64,000 nt of DNA from Rhodohalobacter sp. 614A (GTDB lineage: Bacteria; Bacteroidota; Rhodothermia; Balneolales; Balneolaceae): positions 1,054,001 to 1,118,000 of the forward strand of contig NZ_JAKEDS010000002.1 in NCBI RefSeq assembly GCF_021462415.1. Direction: 5' to 3'. Below the pieces are notes generated by a model that saw only the letters and a program-made list of their open reading frames with translations, was not told the origin of the DNA and made no database searches. The position numbers and the translations under genes are program-made. Position 1 is the stretch's first letter, and every line of letters starts with the position of its first letter. Shown here piece by piece: positions 47,945 to 57,688 of this stretch.

Positions 47945-50611
47945 TTAATCCGCACATTGATACGCTGAAGTATCATCCAACGCTCCGAGTCGTTCAATCA
48001 AATAAGGAACGCTGTAGTTTGTTGTCCAGCCGAAGATTCTCAGTCCCATAGAAAAACTCCAGATAGGCATTCTTCTGCTGAAGAATGAATTGCTTGCGGT
48101 CATAGGAAGATTGCTGACATCTTCCATTGCCGTCTGCAGTTCAGCCTGTGTCTCGTAATCTTCAAACGGTTGAGACATTGGGTCTATCATTAAATTTGTA
48201 GCACGCTTACACGCTTCCACCAGGAATTCCGACTCACCACTTAAATCGTAAGCTGTTATCAACGGATGAATACTGGAGAGATAGGATTCATAATCATGAT
48301 CGATTGGTGGAACATCACGAAGACTACGGGCATGTGTTAAATATGCTTGCTCAATATCCGGCCGGTCAAACATCTGCAAATATTTCGTCAGCCCGTGGGA
48401 AAGATAATTCTGCGAATAGCCATAACGGTCAATTCCCATTCTTCCGCCCTGTCGTTTTTGAAGTTCAAGGGCAAGCTCAACGCGATAATTCAATTCATCA
48501 AGATATTTGTCTTCTTTTGTGGCATCGTACAACTCAGAAAGATTCCAAATAGAAAGGTATAATCGCCGACCTCTCAATCCGTGGTCGCCAAAAATCCGGC
48601 GGATGTAATAATCTCCGGTTAAACGGGCGATTTCCAATCCACGGTGATATCCATCCAAATAGTATGAAGAAACCCAACCTGTCAGCCACACGTGTGCAGA
48701 AAGCATTGAGATCCACTGTTGACCGGCATGCCGGCGGCCCATTCCAAGATATGGCGAACCTTCTTCCTCTTGCTCAGACAAAAACCAATCGAGAGAACTG
48801 TTTGTGTCTCCACGATAACCTTTTTGAGCTGGCCAATGGGTGTTATCAACATCCATTGTGTGGCGACTTGCAGCCTGTGCCATTTTATACATTTCCGGAT
48901 CTCCGGTACGAATAAAGTTCGTCCACCACATGTAATCCTGAGAAGGTTCATTGTTGGCCCATTGATACCAGTCATCACCAAAATAGTAATTCTTCACATC
49001 GCCGTAAGTGAACATGCCATACCAGGGCTCCCAGTTTTGGTTGAAGAGCATCCATTGGAACTTGTACTGCATGGCTCTTTCGAGGTCGGGAAAATTGTTA
49101 TCGGCATCAGCAAAGAAGCCATAAACACCGGCTTTTCCATACCAGGATGGATCTGCATGAGCAACAGGAGGATCTAACACAAATTCCATTGTTTCTTTGA
49201 TTTCAGGAAGCGTTTTGGACCCTTCGTGAAAGTAGAAAATGGTTTCGGTGGTTTTGGTTAAACCGGTCGCGAAATTACCAACCATGCCACCATCATTGCC
49301 CATATCATTTCTTTCGAAACTCATAGGATCTTCGTTGGGACTCCACGTGTAGGCATACACTTCGCCGGTTTCGATATCAACCACCAGTTCATTGGGATAT
49401 TCTTCCATCATATTTCTGATCCCGATACTCACACCAAATTCATTATCAGAAATGCTTACCCAGCCGGCTGCTTTTTGGCTTTCCTCAAGAGTATTGCCAT
49501 CGGCAGAAATGCTTGCTTTAAAACCATCTATTCGTTCTTCATTAGTAGAATTGGGTTCGTTCGCAGTCATTGTAGCATCCGGCCCGGTTTGGAAAACCGA
49601 ATACCTGCTTTCATTTCCAACCGATGCTTCATACACGCTGGATTCGCCTTCTTCCCACCAATTTCCGGTCAACAATTCGGAACGGAATGTTTTCTCGCCA
49701 TCCAGATTATATTGAAGTCTGAAGCCGGTACTTTCAATCATATCATAGGGTTCCGTCAAACCTTCATCCTGGCCTCGCTCCTGCTCATTAATAATCAACT
49801 CTGGCTGAGTGGCGATATCGGCATGTTGTTTTCCGTTTAACGGTTCGCTTTTATCCGGCTTGCCGGTGTATGTAATTGTGTGATAAACTTTTATATAGGA
49901 TTTTCCGGCGTAGGCATGAATATAGGTTACAAATGGTGAATTTTCGTGTTCAGGATTACTGTACTCATACTCACCTACCACTTTTATGATCGTATGAAGC
50001 GGACCGGATCCCTTCTCAATAAATTGTTGATGAACAACTGCCCGTGAGGTATCGATACCGCTATCGTTGATATAATCCAAAAAAGAACCTCGTCCTTCAA
50101 TGGCTGTGGCTACAATGTTATCATCCGTAAATCCTTCGCCATTTGTATCCAGTTGAACTAAATCCAAAAAACCTGAACCGCCTTTATTAACTTCAAAATA
50201 AAGAGGACCTGTATTCACTTCGGCCCCGCCATTGGTTCGCTGATTATTTTTAAAAACGATCGGGTTCTCAATCTGTACTGTTTTCCGAACGTCTTCTCCA
50301 TACTCAATGGTGTATTCTCCCGATTCATCGGTAAAAAAGAAAACCCACAGCCATTTGACACTCGGGTCAGCCGGCTCCCACGTGGACACTTCTGTAGTTT
50401 GAGATAGAATTTCATCTCCATCTTCATTCAGAACACGGACATGATCGGGCGAATACAGCGTACCTTTCGGGAACGGTATTCCAAGTTTTACAGGCTCGCC
50501 AGAGTTAGCATTTTTTACATGAACGGTGACAGAGTCAGATGCTGATAATGTGTTTGCAAATCCCGTAAAGATCAATGCAAACAGAAGTGAGATACAGAAA
50601 AGTCTATTCAT
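47945..50611 (-). CDS. PcRGLX/YetA-like exported glycan-active protein
   Basis: 888 residues with a signal peptide ending near LSAS. The N-terminal domain reads VTVHVKNANSGEPVKLGIPF then PKGTLYSPDHVRVLNEDG and WEPADPSVKWLWVFF, the RIFT-barrel signature of the PcRGLX/YetA family (exo-rhamnogalacturonan lyase-like, as in PL26). A beta-sandwich centre follows, then a C-terminal alpha/alpha toroid rich in Trp, Tyr and His (from about 520; NWEPWYGMFTYGDVKNYYF, YLGMGRRHAGQQWISM). It probably cuts a polysaccharide outside the cytoplasm. The amino-sugar context argues against rhamnogalacturonan as substrate; the reaction is therefore open. Starts four bases... after the ROK stop. Confidence 0.8.
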   Translation of the reverse strand: MNRLFCISLLFALIFTGFANTLSASDSVTVHVKNANSGEPVKLGIPFPKGTLYSPDHVRVLNEDGDEILSQTTEVSTWEPADPSVKWLWVFFFTDESGEYTIEYGEDVRKTVQIENPIVFKNNQRTNGGAEVNTGPLYFEVNKGGSGFLDLVQLDTNGEGFTDDNIVATAIEGRGSFLDYINDSGIDTSRAVVHQQFIEKGSGPLHTIIKVVGEYEYSNPEHENSPFVTYIHAYAGKSYIKVYHTITYTGKPDKSEPLNGKQHADIATQPELIINEQERGQDEGLTEPYDMIESTGFRLQYNLDGEKTFRSELLTGNWWEEGESSVYEASVGNESRYSVFQTGPDATMTANEPNSTNEERIDGFKASISADGNTLEESQKAAGWVSISDNEFGVSIGIRNMMEEYPNELVVDIETGEVYAYTWSPNEDPMSFERNDMGNDGGMVGNFATGLTKTTETIFYFHEGSKTLPEIKETMEFVLDPPVAHADPSWYGKAGVYGFFADADNNFPDLERAMQYKFQWMLFNQNWEPWYGMFTYGDVKNYYFGDDWYQWANNEPSQDYMWWTNFIRTGDPEMYKMAQAASRHTMDVDNTHWPAQKGYRGDTNSSLDWFLSEQEEEGSPYLGMGRRHAGQQWISMLSAHVWLTGWVSSYYLDGYHRGLEIARLTGDYYIRRIFGDHGLRGRRLYLSIWNLSELYDATKEDKYLDELNYRVELALELQKRQGGRMGIDRYGYSQNYLSHGLTKYLQMFDRPDIEQAYLTHARSLRDVPPIDHDYESYLSSIHPLITAYDLSGESEFLVEACKRATNLMIDPMSQPFEDYETQAELQTAMEDVSNLPMTASNSFFSRRMPIWSFSMGLRIFGWTTNYSVPYLIERLGALDDTSAYQCAD

Positions 50612-50615
50612 TAAA

Positions 50616-51473
50616 TTAATATTTAATAGGATGATTATGAGTTAAAGCTGCTGCACCAAGTACAGCAATGTGCTGTGTTTTTGACACGGTTATCTCAACA
50701 TGATTTAATGAATTCGGGAATCCGAATGTTTTTAGTTCTCTCTCAAATCCATCTTTAAATTGATCGAAAGTACTACTAATGGAACCGCCCAAAATAATGC
50801 ACTCCGGATCGTATGTATAAAGCACAATCTTGATGGCTTCAGCGACATGTGTTCCAAATTCCTGGAACAACTTCTTCGAAGCGGGATCGTCGTTTAAAGC
50901 CTTTTCGTAAATTTCTTCACCATTCACACCCACTAATTTGCTAAAAAACTGACCGCTGCAATAATGCTCAAGGATGGATTGTTTGTATGGAATCATACCA
51001 AACTCTCCGGCTCCGCAATTACGGCCCTCATAAATTTTCCCATCCAGGATAATCCCACCTGCAAACCCGGTTCCAATAATGAGACCCACCAGGTTCTTTT
51101 TGCCTTTTCCTTCGCCGAACATATTTTCTCCAAGAGCAAAACAATTCGCGTCGTTATTCAAATAAACTGATTTCCCGGTCTTTTCTTCCAGAAGGTCTTT
51201 CAGATGAACTTTTTCCCAACCGGGTATATTCTGCACGTCATACACAATGCCTTCTTTCGAGTCTACAACACTTGGAACACCAATACCAATGCTGGTTGCC
51301 CCCTTGTCTACAGTCTCGATCATCTCGCACATGGTATTTAAAATGGACATTACCGATTTGTCTTTCGGCAATGGACCTTTTTCGAGAGCTGTAATTTTTC
51401 CATTGTCAACTAAGCCTACTCTGAGATTCGTAGCGCCTAAATCAATTCCTATTACTGGAGTAGTATTTTGCAT
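50616..51473 (-). CDS. ROK-family sugar kinase without zinc motif
   Basis: 285 residues. ATP site GIDLGATNLRVGLVDNG, sugar-binding region IGVPSVVDSKEGIVYDVQNI and catalytic VYLNNDANCFALGE, then GLIIGTGFAGGIILDGKIYE. The usual ROK zinc motif (GHxxx...CxCGxxGC) is missing: the site reads GAGEFGMIPYKQSILEHYCS. The ligand is probably glucose, N-acetylglucosamine or a related amino sugar, phosphorylated after uptake. The PcRGLX gene follows 4 bases after; it is part of the amino-sugar locus. Confidence 0.88.
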   Translation of the reverse strand: MQNTTPVIGIDLGATNLRVGLVDNGKITALEKGPLPKDKSVMSILNTMCEMIETVDKGATSIGIGVPSVVDSKEGIVYDVQNIPGWEKVHLKDLLEEKTGKSVYLNNDANCFALGENMFGEGKGKKNLVGLIIGTGFAGGIILDGKIYEGRNCGAGEFGMIPYKQSILEHYCSGQFFSKLVGVNGEEIYEKALNDDPASKKLFQEFGTHVAEAIKIVLYTYDPECIILGGSISSTFDQFKDGFERELKTFGFPNSLNHVEITVSKTQHIAVLGAAALTHNHPIKY

Positions 51474-51534
51474 AAAAAGTTGATCGTATTTTTGATGTGG
51501 ACTTGATGATAATCCAGCTAATTTGAGGAAGCAA

Positions 51535-51566
51535 AAAACCGACTGGCTTCCACGCCAATCGGTTTT
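51535..51566 (-). terminator. hairpin between PIG-L and ROK genes
   Basis: AAAACCGACTGGC (51535-51547) pairs with GCCAATCGGTTTT (51554-51566), one mismatch; on the minus strand a run of six T follows. It may end part of the SusCD-PIG-L transcript so that ROK and PcRGLX are made at a lower level or from another promoter. Confidence 0.75.
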
Positions 51567-51587
51567 GGTACGTTATGAATTCTGCTG

Positions 51588-52487
51588 TTAGTTCAGCATT
51601 GGAAAGATCATTCGAATTTCTTCCTCACTTGGATTACGTCCATATTCTGCAATTTCAAAAGATTCGGCATGTTCAAATCCGGCTGCTTTTTCCGGTCCAT
51701 ACCATTTCTCCAAGCTTGCTCTCTGTTCGTCAGAGATACTGCTCCATCCTAAAAAGGTGTTCTTTAACCATTCAAACCGTTCTTCTTCACCTTCCGGTAT
51801 TTGGTCTTCACTCATTCCCATTGTCCACGGCATCCACTCATAAACCTGAGAAACATGAGCATCCAGGCCACGGGCCTTGGTTTCAAACACATCGTCAATT
51901 CCTACACTGATATCGTGGCTGAATGGATTCGGTTTGGAAAATCCGTCTTGCATATATAAGAAAACCGGATTATTTGGAAGAGGTGGTGTATCAGAAACTA
52001 CATTGGGCACAATAACCATGTAAGATGCATCAATCACCAATTTGCCTGCATTTCGGTGATCCGGATGATAATCGTTGGGACGAAGACCGATTACAACATC
52101 TGCATTCCATTCCCGAATTGCACGAATCACATCTTTTCGAATATCGAGTGTAGGCATTAATTCAGAATCATCGTTTTCCCAAACTTCATACTCTGCTATG
52201 CCTGTTCTTCTTGCAGCTTCTTGCGCCTCGGCCCGACGCCTTTTCGCTAAAACGCCTCCTCCCATTTCCTGGTGGCCAGCATTTCCATTGGTGATGGCAA
52301 CATACTTCACCTGATGCCCGGCCTGTGCCATTAAGATTGCCGTTCCGGCCATTTTGAAATCAGCATCGTCGGGGTGAGCGAAAATTGCGATTACTCTAAG
52401 GGGATCATCAGCGGGTGAATTTATCTGCGCATCTGCCGGTTTGGCAATTGCAAAAACTAAACACAGAATGACTACTATTTGCTTCAT
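51588..52487 (-). CDS. exported PIG-L/LmbE deacetylase (1)
   Basis: 299 residues from ATG 52487, giving the signal peptide KQIVVILCLVFAIAKPADAQ; an open frame reaches eight codons upstream. The zinc site is intact: IAIFAHPDDADF (AHPDD) and NDYHPDHRNAGKLV. PIG-L enzymes remove acetyl groups from N-acetylated sugars. Being exported, it should act on a glycan or oligosaccharide in the periplasm. It lies between susD and the ROK kinase in the same strand set, so probably works on the same substrate. Confidence 0.9.
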   Translation of the reverse strand: MKQIVVILCLVFAIAKPADAQINSPADDPLRVIAIFAHPDDADFKMAGTAILMAQAGHQVKYVAITNGNAGHQEMGGGVLAKRRRAEAQEAARRTGIAEYEVWENDDSELMPTLDIRKDVIRAIREWNADVVIGLRPNDYHPDHRNAGKLVIDASYMVIVPNVVSDTPPLPNNPVFLYMQDGFSKPNPFSHDISVGIDDVFETKARGLDAHVSQVYEWMPWTMGMSEDQIPEGEEERFEWLKNTFLGWSSISDEQRASLEKWYGPEKAAGFEHAESFEIAEYGRNPSEEEIRMIFPMLN

Positions 52488-52556
52488 ATCGTACTCCATT
52501 TGATTTTCCACCTGGGGTTACCACAAGCGGATTGTTTCATGTTCAATTCTAATATC

Positions 52557-52587
52557 CCTCTTTCCATACACTTGGTATGGAAAGAGG
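52557..52587. repeat. 13-bp perfect hairpin between susD and PIG-L
   Basis: CCTCTTTCCATAC (52557-52569) pairs perfectly with GTATGGAAAGAGG (52575-52587) over a 5-base loop. It lies in the 111-base gap after susD. There is no T tract, so it may be an RNA-processing or 3'-stabilising structure setting the higher level of susCD relative to later genes. Confidence 0.65.
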
Positions 52588-52598
52588 CATCAAATGAA

Positions 52599-54032
52599 TT
52601 ATAAGGGATTTTGTTCAAGTTCACCCGGTGCTGAATCAATTTCTCTTTGAGGAATCGGATATAACAATCGGATATCATCAGCTGTGTATGAAAGATTTTC
52701 ATCCTCATTCAATTGTTCAGCTAAAACAGGCTGTGCAACGCCAAATCGTTTCAGATCGGGCCATCGCTTGTTTTCACCGACAAACTCACGGCGTCTTTCA
52801 AGAAGTAATTTTTCCTCAAAAGAACCGGGCAGTGATTCAACCGGAGTTGTAAGACCTGCGCGAGCACGAACCTGGTTAATCAGTGCATTGGCTTCCGGTG
52901 TATCACCCAAGGCTTCAGCAAGCATCAGCAGAACATCTGCATATCTGAACACAATGAAATTGTTATCAGCATCGAATGCGTCGAACTGAACGCCATCGTA
53001 TTTACTCAGGTATTCATTTCCTTCATCTTCAGGATCGTCCGGCGTAGTGTATCCAAAAGAACCACCGAAATATCGCTCATCTTCTTCTTCAAATGCAGCA
53101 AGTGCATCGTCTGACAATGTTTGCGGAGCATTTCCTCCACCCACTCCACCAGAGACGGAAAAATCAGGGGAGAAATATTCTGTGAATGAACTTCCGGTTC
53201 CCTGCCCACCTGCTTTGTACTGAATTTCGAAGATGGATTCGTCATTATTCTCGTTTTCAGCTCCCCACAGGTCAGCATAATTCGGGAGTAAAACATACTG
53301 ACCAGAGTTTACAACTCTTCTGAGAGCAGCTTCTGCTTCGCCATTATTACCGTTGGTTAACTGAACCAAACCAAGAAGAGTTGCGGCGGCTCCGCTTGTA
53401 GCCCGGCCGATATCCGCTCCGCCATATGAATCGGGAAGAAGACCTTCCGCTTCCGCAAGGTCGCCCGCAATTTGATCATAAATCACATCCGCAGATACCT
53501 GATTGATATCTACATTCGGGGTAGTTACCTCATCCAGCTGAATCGCAATATTGCCAAAAATAACTGCCAGGTTGTAGTACACTAACGAACGGATAAATAA
53601 TGCTTCACCACGAATTCGTTGTCCAAGAGCGGGATTATCAAGAGAGGCTCCTTCTAACCGGCTAAGGATTGTGTTTGCTCTGGCTATGATTTCATAACCA
53701 CCTGCCCACGTATCCTCTACTTCTGGGGCTGTTGTCAATTCTGTGAAGTGATTAATTCTGAGAAGCGACTCAGCCAAACCAGTGGCACCCCCGCCATTGG
53801 CAAAGTTATCTGATCGCATTTCAAAGGCTAATGCATAGGCTCTGCCATATGCGTTGTTGCCTGCCAGACCGGCATAAGCACCGTTAATGCCGGTTATAAA
53901 ATCCGTATCGGTTTGATAAAAGTTTTCTACGTTTCGTTCCGATTGTGGAGCCAGAACAGTAAAGTCGTCTCCACAGGAAACCAAAAGTGTAAGTACGGAA
54001 ACAATCAATAAAAGAGATTTAAATGTTTTCAT
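52599..54032 (-). CDS. SusD/RagB-family glycan-binding lipoprotein
   Basis: 477 residues from ATG 54032; a GTG three codons upstream is an alternative. Lipobox in KTFKSLLLIVSVLTLLVSC. The mature protein starts GDDFTVLAPQSERNVENFYQ and has the TPR-bearing SusD fold (AEGLLPDSYGGADIGRATSG, ALRRVVNSGQYVLLPNYADL) and the usual C-terminus (RRREFVGENKRWPDLKRFGV, DDIRLLYPIPQREIDSAPGE). It sits on the outer-membrane surface and hands glycan to SusC, encoded 26 bases upstream. Confidence 0.95.
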   Translation of the reverse strand: MKTFKSLLLIVSVLTLLVSCGDDFTVLAPQSERNVENFYQTDTDFITGINGAYAGLAGNNAYGRAYALAFEMRSDNFANGGGATGLAESLLRINHFTELTTAPEVEDTWAGGYEIIARANTILSRLEGASLDNPALGQRIRGEALFIRSLVYYNLAVIFGNIAIQLDEVTTPNVDINQVSADVIYDQIAGDLAEAEGLLPDSYGGADIGRATSGAAATLLGLVQLTNGNNGEAEAALRRVVNSGQYVLLPNYADLWGAENENNDESIFEIQYKAGGQGTGSSFTEYFSPDFSVSGGVGGGNAPQTLSDDALAAFEEEDERYFGGSFGYTTPDDPEDEGNEYLSKYDGVQFDAFDADNNFIVFRYADVLLMLAEALGDTPEANALINQVRARAGLTTPVESLPGSFEEKLLLERRREFVGENKRWPDLKRFGVAQPVLAEQLNEDENLSYTADDIRLLYPIPQREIDSAPGELEQNPL

Positions 54033-54058
54033 AATATTCACCTGAGTTTCAATTTCAA

Positions 54059-57000
54059 TTAAAAGGAGACGTCAATTCCAAACTGGAAAGCTCTGGACAA
54101 CGGATAAGCTCCGTAGTCTTCGCCGGGGGTAAGGGCTTGACTTGGTTGTAAATTCACTTCCGGGTTAAATCCGATGTAATCTGTCCAGATAGCCACATTG
54201 GTTGCAGAACCATACACACGTACACTTCTTGCAAAACCATCAATCCATTCAATCGGCAGATTGTAACCAAGCGTGATATTTTTCAGCTTGATATAGGAGC
54301 CGTCTTCAACCTGGTAAGATGAAGGTCGGTTGTTATTACCACCGGATGTACGTTCTGCTTTGGGATGCTCACCGTTTCCTGGTTGTTCTGGAGAGATCCA
54401 CCGATCATTCAGTACTGCATAACTTCCAAAGTTGGCTTCACCATTTTTCAGGTGACGGGCAGTAAGGTTTAACACTTCTCTTCCTTCAACACCCTGGATG
54501 AAAAAGCTGAAATCAATGTTCTTCCAGTTAAACCGGTTGGTTATCCCCCAGGTATAATCCGGATGATAATCGCCGAGAATGGTACGGTCGTCCGCATTGA
54601 TAACGCCGTCATTATTTACATCTGCAAATCTGAAGTCACCGGGAGTGGGATTTCCTTCCGTATCTTCCGGAGCATTCGCAATTTCTTCTTCAGTCTGGAA
54701 GATTCCTTCTACTTTGTATCCATAGTAGCTACCAATCGGAGCGCCTACTTGTGTGATATGCCGGATACCGGCAGCACCTGATACAAGAATCGGATCGCCT
54801 TCAGGCCCGAGTTTCTTCACTTCATTTGTGTTTTTAGCGAAGTTGAAATCAGTGGCCCAGTTGAAATCCCCAACAATATTTCGGGAAGTAATCTGAACTT
54901 CGACACCTTTGTTTTCAACTTCACCAATGTTGGTCAAAGCGTTTGTAAAACCGGTAACCGCCGGTATGTTCACTTCGAGCAGAAGATCGGATGTTTTACT
55001 TACGTAGTAATCGAACGAACCGTAAATCCTGTCTTCAAGCATGGCAAAATCAACACCTCCGTTTAACTGGTGGGTTGTTTCCCAGGTCAACTCACCGTTG
55101 CCTAGCGTATTTGGAACTACCCCGGAAACAATTTGATCTCCCAGCACATAGTTCGATCCCGTCAGCAATCCAATAGATCCATAGTTTGGAATCTGGAAGT
55201 TTCCAGTTACACCATAACTAATTCTCGGTTTCAACTGACTAAAGAGATCAACATCAGCCATAAAAGGTTCGTTAGTTAACTGCCAGCCAAAAGAAACGGA
55301 TGGGAACACCCCTGTTTGATTGTCGGCACCAAAACGTGATGATCGGTCAGAACGAATTGTAGCCGTAAGCAAGTATCTGTCAAGTAACACATAATTCACT
55401 CGTGCCAAGTAAGATATGAGCGACCATTCTTCAATGGTTTGATTACCACCGGTAATTTGGCCTCCGTTTACAGTCTTTACCTGATCATCGGGGAAGTTCT
55501 GAGCAACTACCCGGCTTCTTTCGTCATTTTGTTTTTGGATGGTATAACCTGCAATTGCATTGATTCGATGATCCTCACCAATGGCAAGTTGGTAATTCAA
55601 TGTATTTTCCCACAACCAGTTAAAACTTTGCGATGAGGAAGCCTGTCCAAATGGTCTTGGATCGCCACCTCTATAGTACAATTGTGTTCCCTGGAAGAAT
55701 GATCGTTGGTAATTGTCGATATCATATCCAACCATGGATTTGAATTCCAGGTTATCCATGACGTCATATGATGCAGTCAGGTTACCGAAAATCCGATTGT
55801 TTTTGATGGTTTCATCAATATAATCACGGACGGCAAGCGGATGGTTGGTCGTAGTCATGTTTCCACCAAGCTCATTGTGGCTGCCTTCCAATTGTCGATA
55901 AGTACCATCATCATTGTATGGACTTACTACGGGAGACTGTGTCATAGCCGAGTAAATGATTCCGGGAGGTGTTCCGAAATATGGAGCATTCGCTGGTTTT
56001 CGGTCGTGTTCCGTAAAAGCAGCATTCAGCCCGAAACTTAAATCCAATCGGTCCGTTAAGTCAGCCGAGAGGTTTGTATTGATTGAGTAACGGTTAAATC
56101 CGGATCCTTCAATAATCCCCGTTTGATCCATAAAACCACCACCGAGGAAGTAGGTGAAACTGTCCGCACCACCACTGACTGACATATCATAATTTTGCAA
56201 TACAGAGGTATCTAAAACCAAATCCAACCAATCTGTATCTGTTCCATCCCAGTTTACATAAGCTTCAGGAATCAAGTGACTGGCTGTGGCTCCATTATCT
56301 TCACGACCGGCGTTAGTGTCCGGGTTATACTGAGGATTATAAGTCTCACTATTTGGATCAGTAGGATTCAGCTCGCGAAGGTACGTAGTATTACGAGCAT
56401 CCTTTGCATAAGAAATCAATTCTTCAGCATTCATCAATTCAGGTACATTGAATGCTGATTGAATTCCTACGTATGAACGGAAATTCACCTGTGGTGCTGT
56501 ATTTTTATTCCCTTTCTTAGTAGTGATCAGTATTACGCCGTTTGATCCACGGGAGCCGTAAATCGCAGCAGCTGATGCATCTTTTAATACTTCAATCGAT
56601 TCAATATCCGCCGGATTTAAAGTTGCCAGAGGATTGGCGCGTGGCGGTTGGAATGCATTACTCTGAGAAGCAATCTGATCCTGCTGATTAAAGTTTTGAG
56701 AAATTGGAACACCATCTACAACATAAAGAGGGCTTGTACCGGCAGAAATAGATCCCATACCACGAATAAGAATCTGTGGAGCAGAACCCGGCTCTCCTGT
56801 AGACTCAGCCACATTCACACCAGCCAAACGTCCCTGGAGTGCATTTTCAAAACTGGAAACCGGTGTACTTTCAATTGTTTCTGCACGAATCGAAACTACC
56901 GATCCTGTTACCTCAGCCCGTTGCTGGGTTCCATAACCTACAACTACAACATCGTCAAGCATGGCAACATCAGATTCCATTTCAATGTCAAATTCTGTCT

Positions 57001-57634
57001 GGCCATCGATTGCTATTTCTTGCCGTACGTAACCCACATATGAAAAGGCAAGTGTTGCAGCATCGTCCGGTACGGTCAATGTGAATTCACCATTTTCATC
57101 CGTAGTAGTTCCTGTGTTCGTTCCCACTAAAAATACAGTAACACCAACCAGGGGCTCACCCGTATCCGCATCAGTAACTTGACCGGTAAGATCTAAATCA
57201 AAAACTTCCTCTTCTTCGGCAGGTACCTCTTTCTTTTTGAGAAGAATTTCTTTGTTTTGGGTAATTACGGATTCGTATTCAGTATTTGTCAATGCATGAG
57301 CTAATGCATCAGCCACCCGGATATTCCGGTTTTTAATGGTCACTAACTCCCCTTCTTCAAATATCCCCGGATCGAATGCAATTTCAAGATTTGCTTCCTG
57401 GGCTATATGAAAAAGCGCCTCCGACAGAGGGAAATTTTCAAACTGAAGAGTAATCGTATTCCGCAGCTCTGGTATATATGAGCTATATTCCTTCACGGAA
57501 TAATAAGTAACGAGATTGGTCACCGAGGTGTCCTTCGTTTGTTCCTGAGCATACACAGTATTTGGCTGAAGAGAAGCTGCTATCAACAAGCCAATCACTA
57601 TCGGCAGTATTCTGATGCTGGTAACGGTTTTCAT
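54059..57634 (-). CDS. SusC/RagA TonB-dependent receptor with STN domain
   Basis: 1191 residues. Signal peptide, then an STN (secretin/TonB N-terminal) domain at about 55-130 (ITLQFENFPLSEALFHIAQE), a carboxypeptidase-D-like repeat (about 150-225; TGEPLVGVTVFLVGTNTGTT), plug domain (VVVVGYGTQQRAEVTGSVVS, NALQGRLAGVNV) and a C-terminal barrel ending with Phe (AFQFGIDVSF). It imports glycan fragments with SusD using TonB energy. The STN domain marks receptors that signal to FecR, encoded directly upstream with its sigma factor. TACGTTTG at 57671-57678 may be a promoter element. Confidence 0.96.
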   Translation of the reverse strand: MKTVTSIRILPIVIGLLIAASLQPNTVYAQEQTKDTSVTNLVTYYSVKEYSSYIPELRNTITLQFENFPLSEALFHIAQEANLEIAFDPGIFEEGELVTIKNRNIRVADALAHALTNTEYESVITQNKEILLKKKEVPAEEEEVFDLDLTGQVTDADTGEPLVGVTVFLVGTNTGTTTDENGEFTLTVPDDAATLAFSYVGYVRQEIAIDGQTEFDIEMESDVAMLDDVVVVGYGTQQRAEVTGSVVSIRAETIESTPVSSFENALQGRLAGVNVAESTGEPGSAPQILIRGMGSISAGTSPLYVVDGVPISQNFNQQDQIASQSNAFQPPRANPLATLNPADIESIEVLKDASAAAIYGSRGSNGVILITTKKGNKNTAPQVNFRSYVGIQSAFNVPELMNAEELISYAKDARNTTYLRELNPTDPNSETYNPQYNPDTNAGREDNGATASHLIPEAYVNWDGTDTDWLDLVLDTSVLQNYDMSVSGGADSFTYFLGGGFMDQTGIIEGSGFNRYSINTNLSADLTDRLDLSFGLNAAFTEHDRKPANAPYFGTPPGIIYSAMTQSPVVSPYNDDGTYRQLEGSHNELGGNMTTTNHPLAVRDYIDETIKNNRIFGNLTASYDVMDNLEFKSMVGYDIDNYQRSFFQGTQLYYRGGDPRPFGQASSSQSFNWLWENTLNYQLAIGEDHRINAIAGYTIQKQNDERSRVVAQNFPDDQVKTVNGGQITGGNQTIEEWSLISYLARVNYVLLDRYLLTATIRSDRSSRFGADNQTGVFPSVSFGWQLTNEPFMADVDLFSQLKPRISYGVTGNFQIPNYGSIGLLTGSNYVLGDQIVSGVVPNTLGNGELTWETTHQLNGGVDFAMLEDRIYGSFDYYVSKTSDLLLEVNIPAVTGFTNALTNIGEVENKGVEVQITSRNIVGDFNWATDFNFAKNTNEVKKLGPEGDPILVSGAAGIRHITQVGAPIGSYYGYKVEGIFQTEEEIANAPEDTEGNPTPGDFRFADVNNDGVINADDRTILGDYHPDYTWGITNRFNWKNIDFSFFIQGVEGREVLNLTARHLKNGEANFGSYAVLNDRWISPEQPGNGEHPKAERTSGGNNNRPSSYQVEDGSYIKLKNITLGYNLPIEWIDGFARSVRVYGSATNVAIWTDYIGFNPEVNLQPSQALTPGEDYGAYPLSRAFQFGIDVSF

Positions 57635-57670
57635 ACGCGAGGGTTTTTATTGGTTAACTGTTTGATAAAA

Positions 57671-57678
57671 CAAACGTA
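57671..57678 (-). promoter_or_regulatory. possible -7 box upstream of susC
   Basis: On the minus strand TACGTTTG (57678-57671) matches TAnnTTTG, about 40 bases before the susC start. No -33 box stands at the housekeeping spacing, so the promoter may instead be recognised by the ECF sigma factor encoded upstream. Confidence 0.4.
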
Positions 57679-57688
57679 GTGTCCTGTT

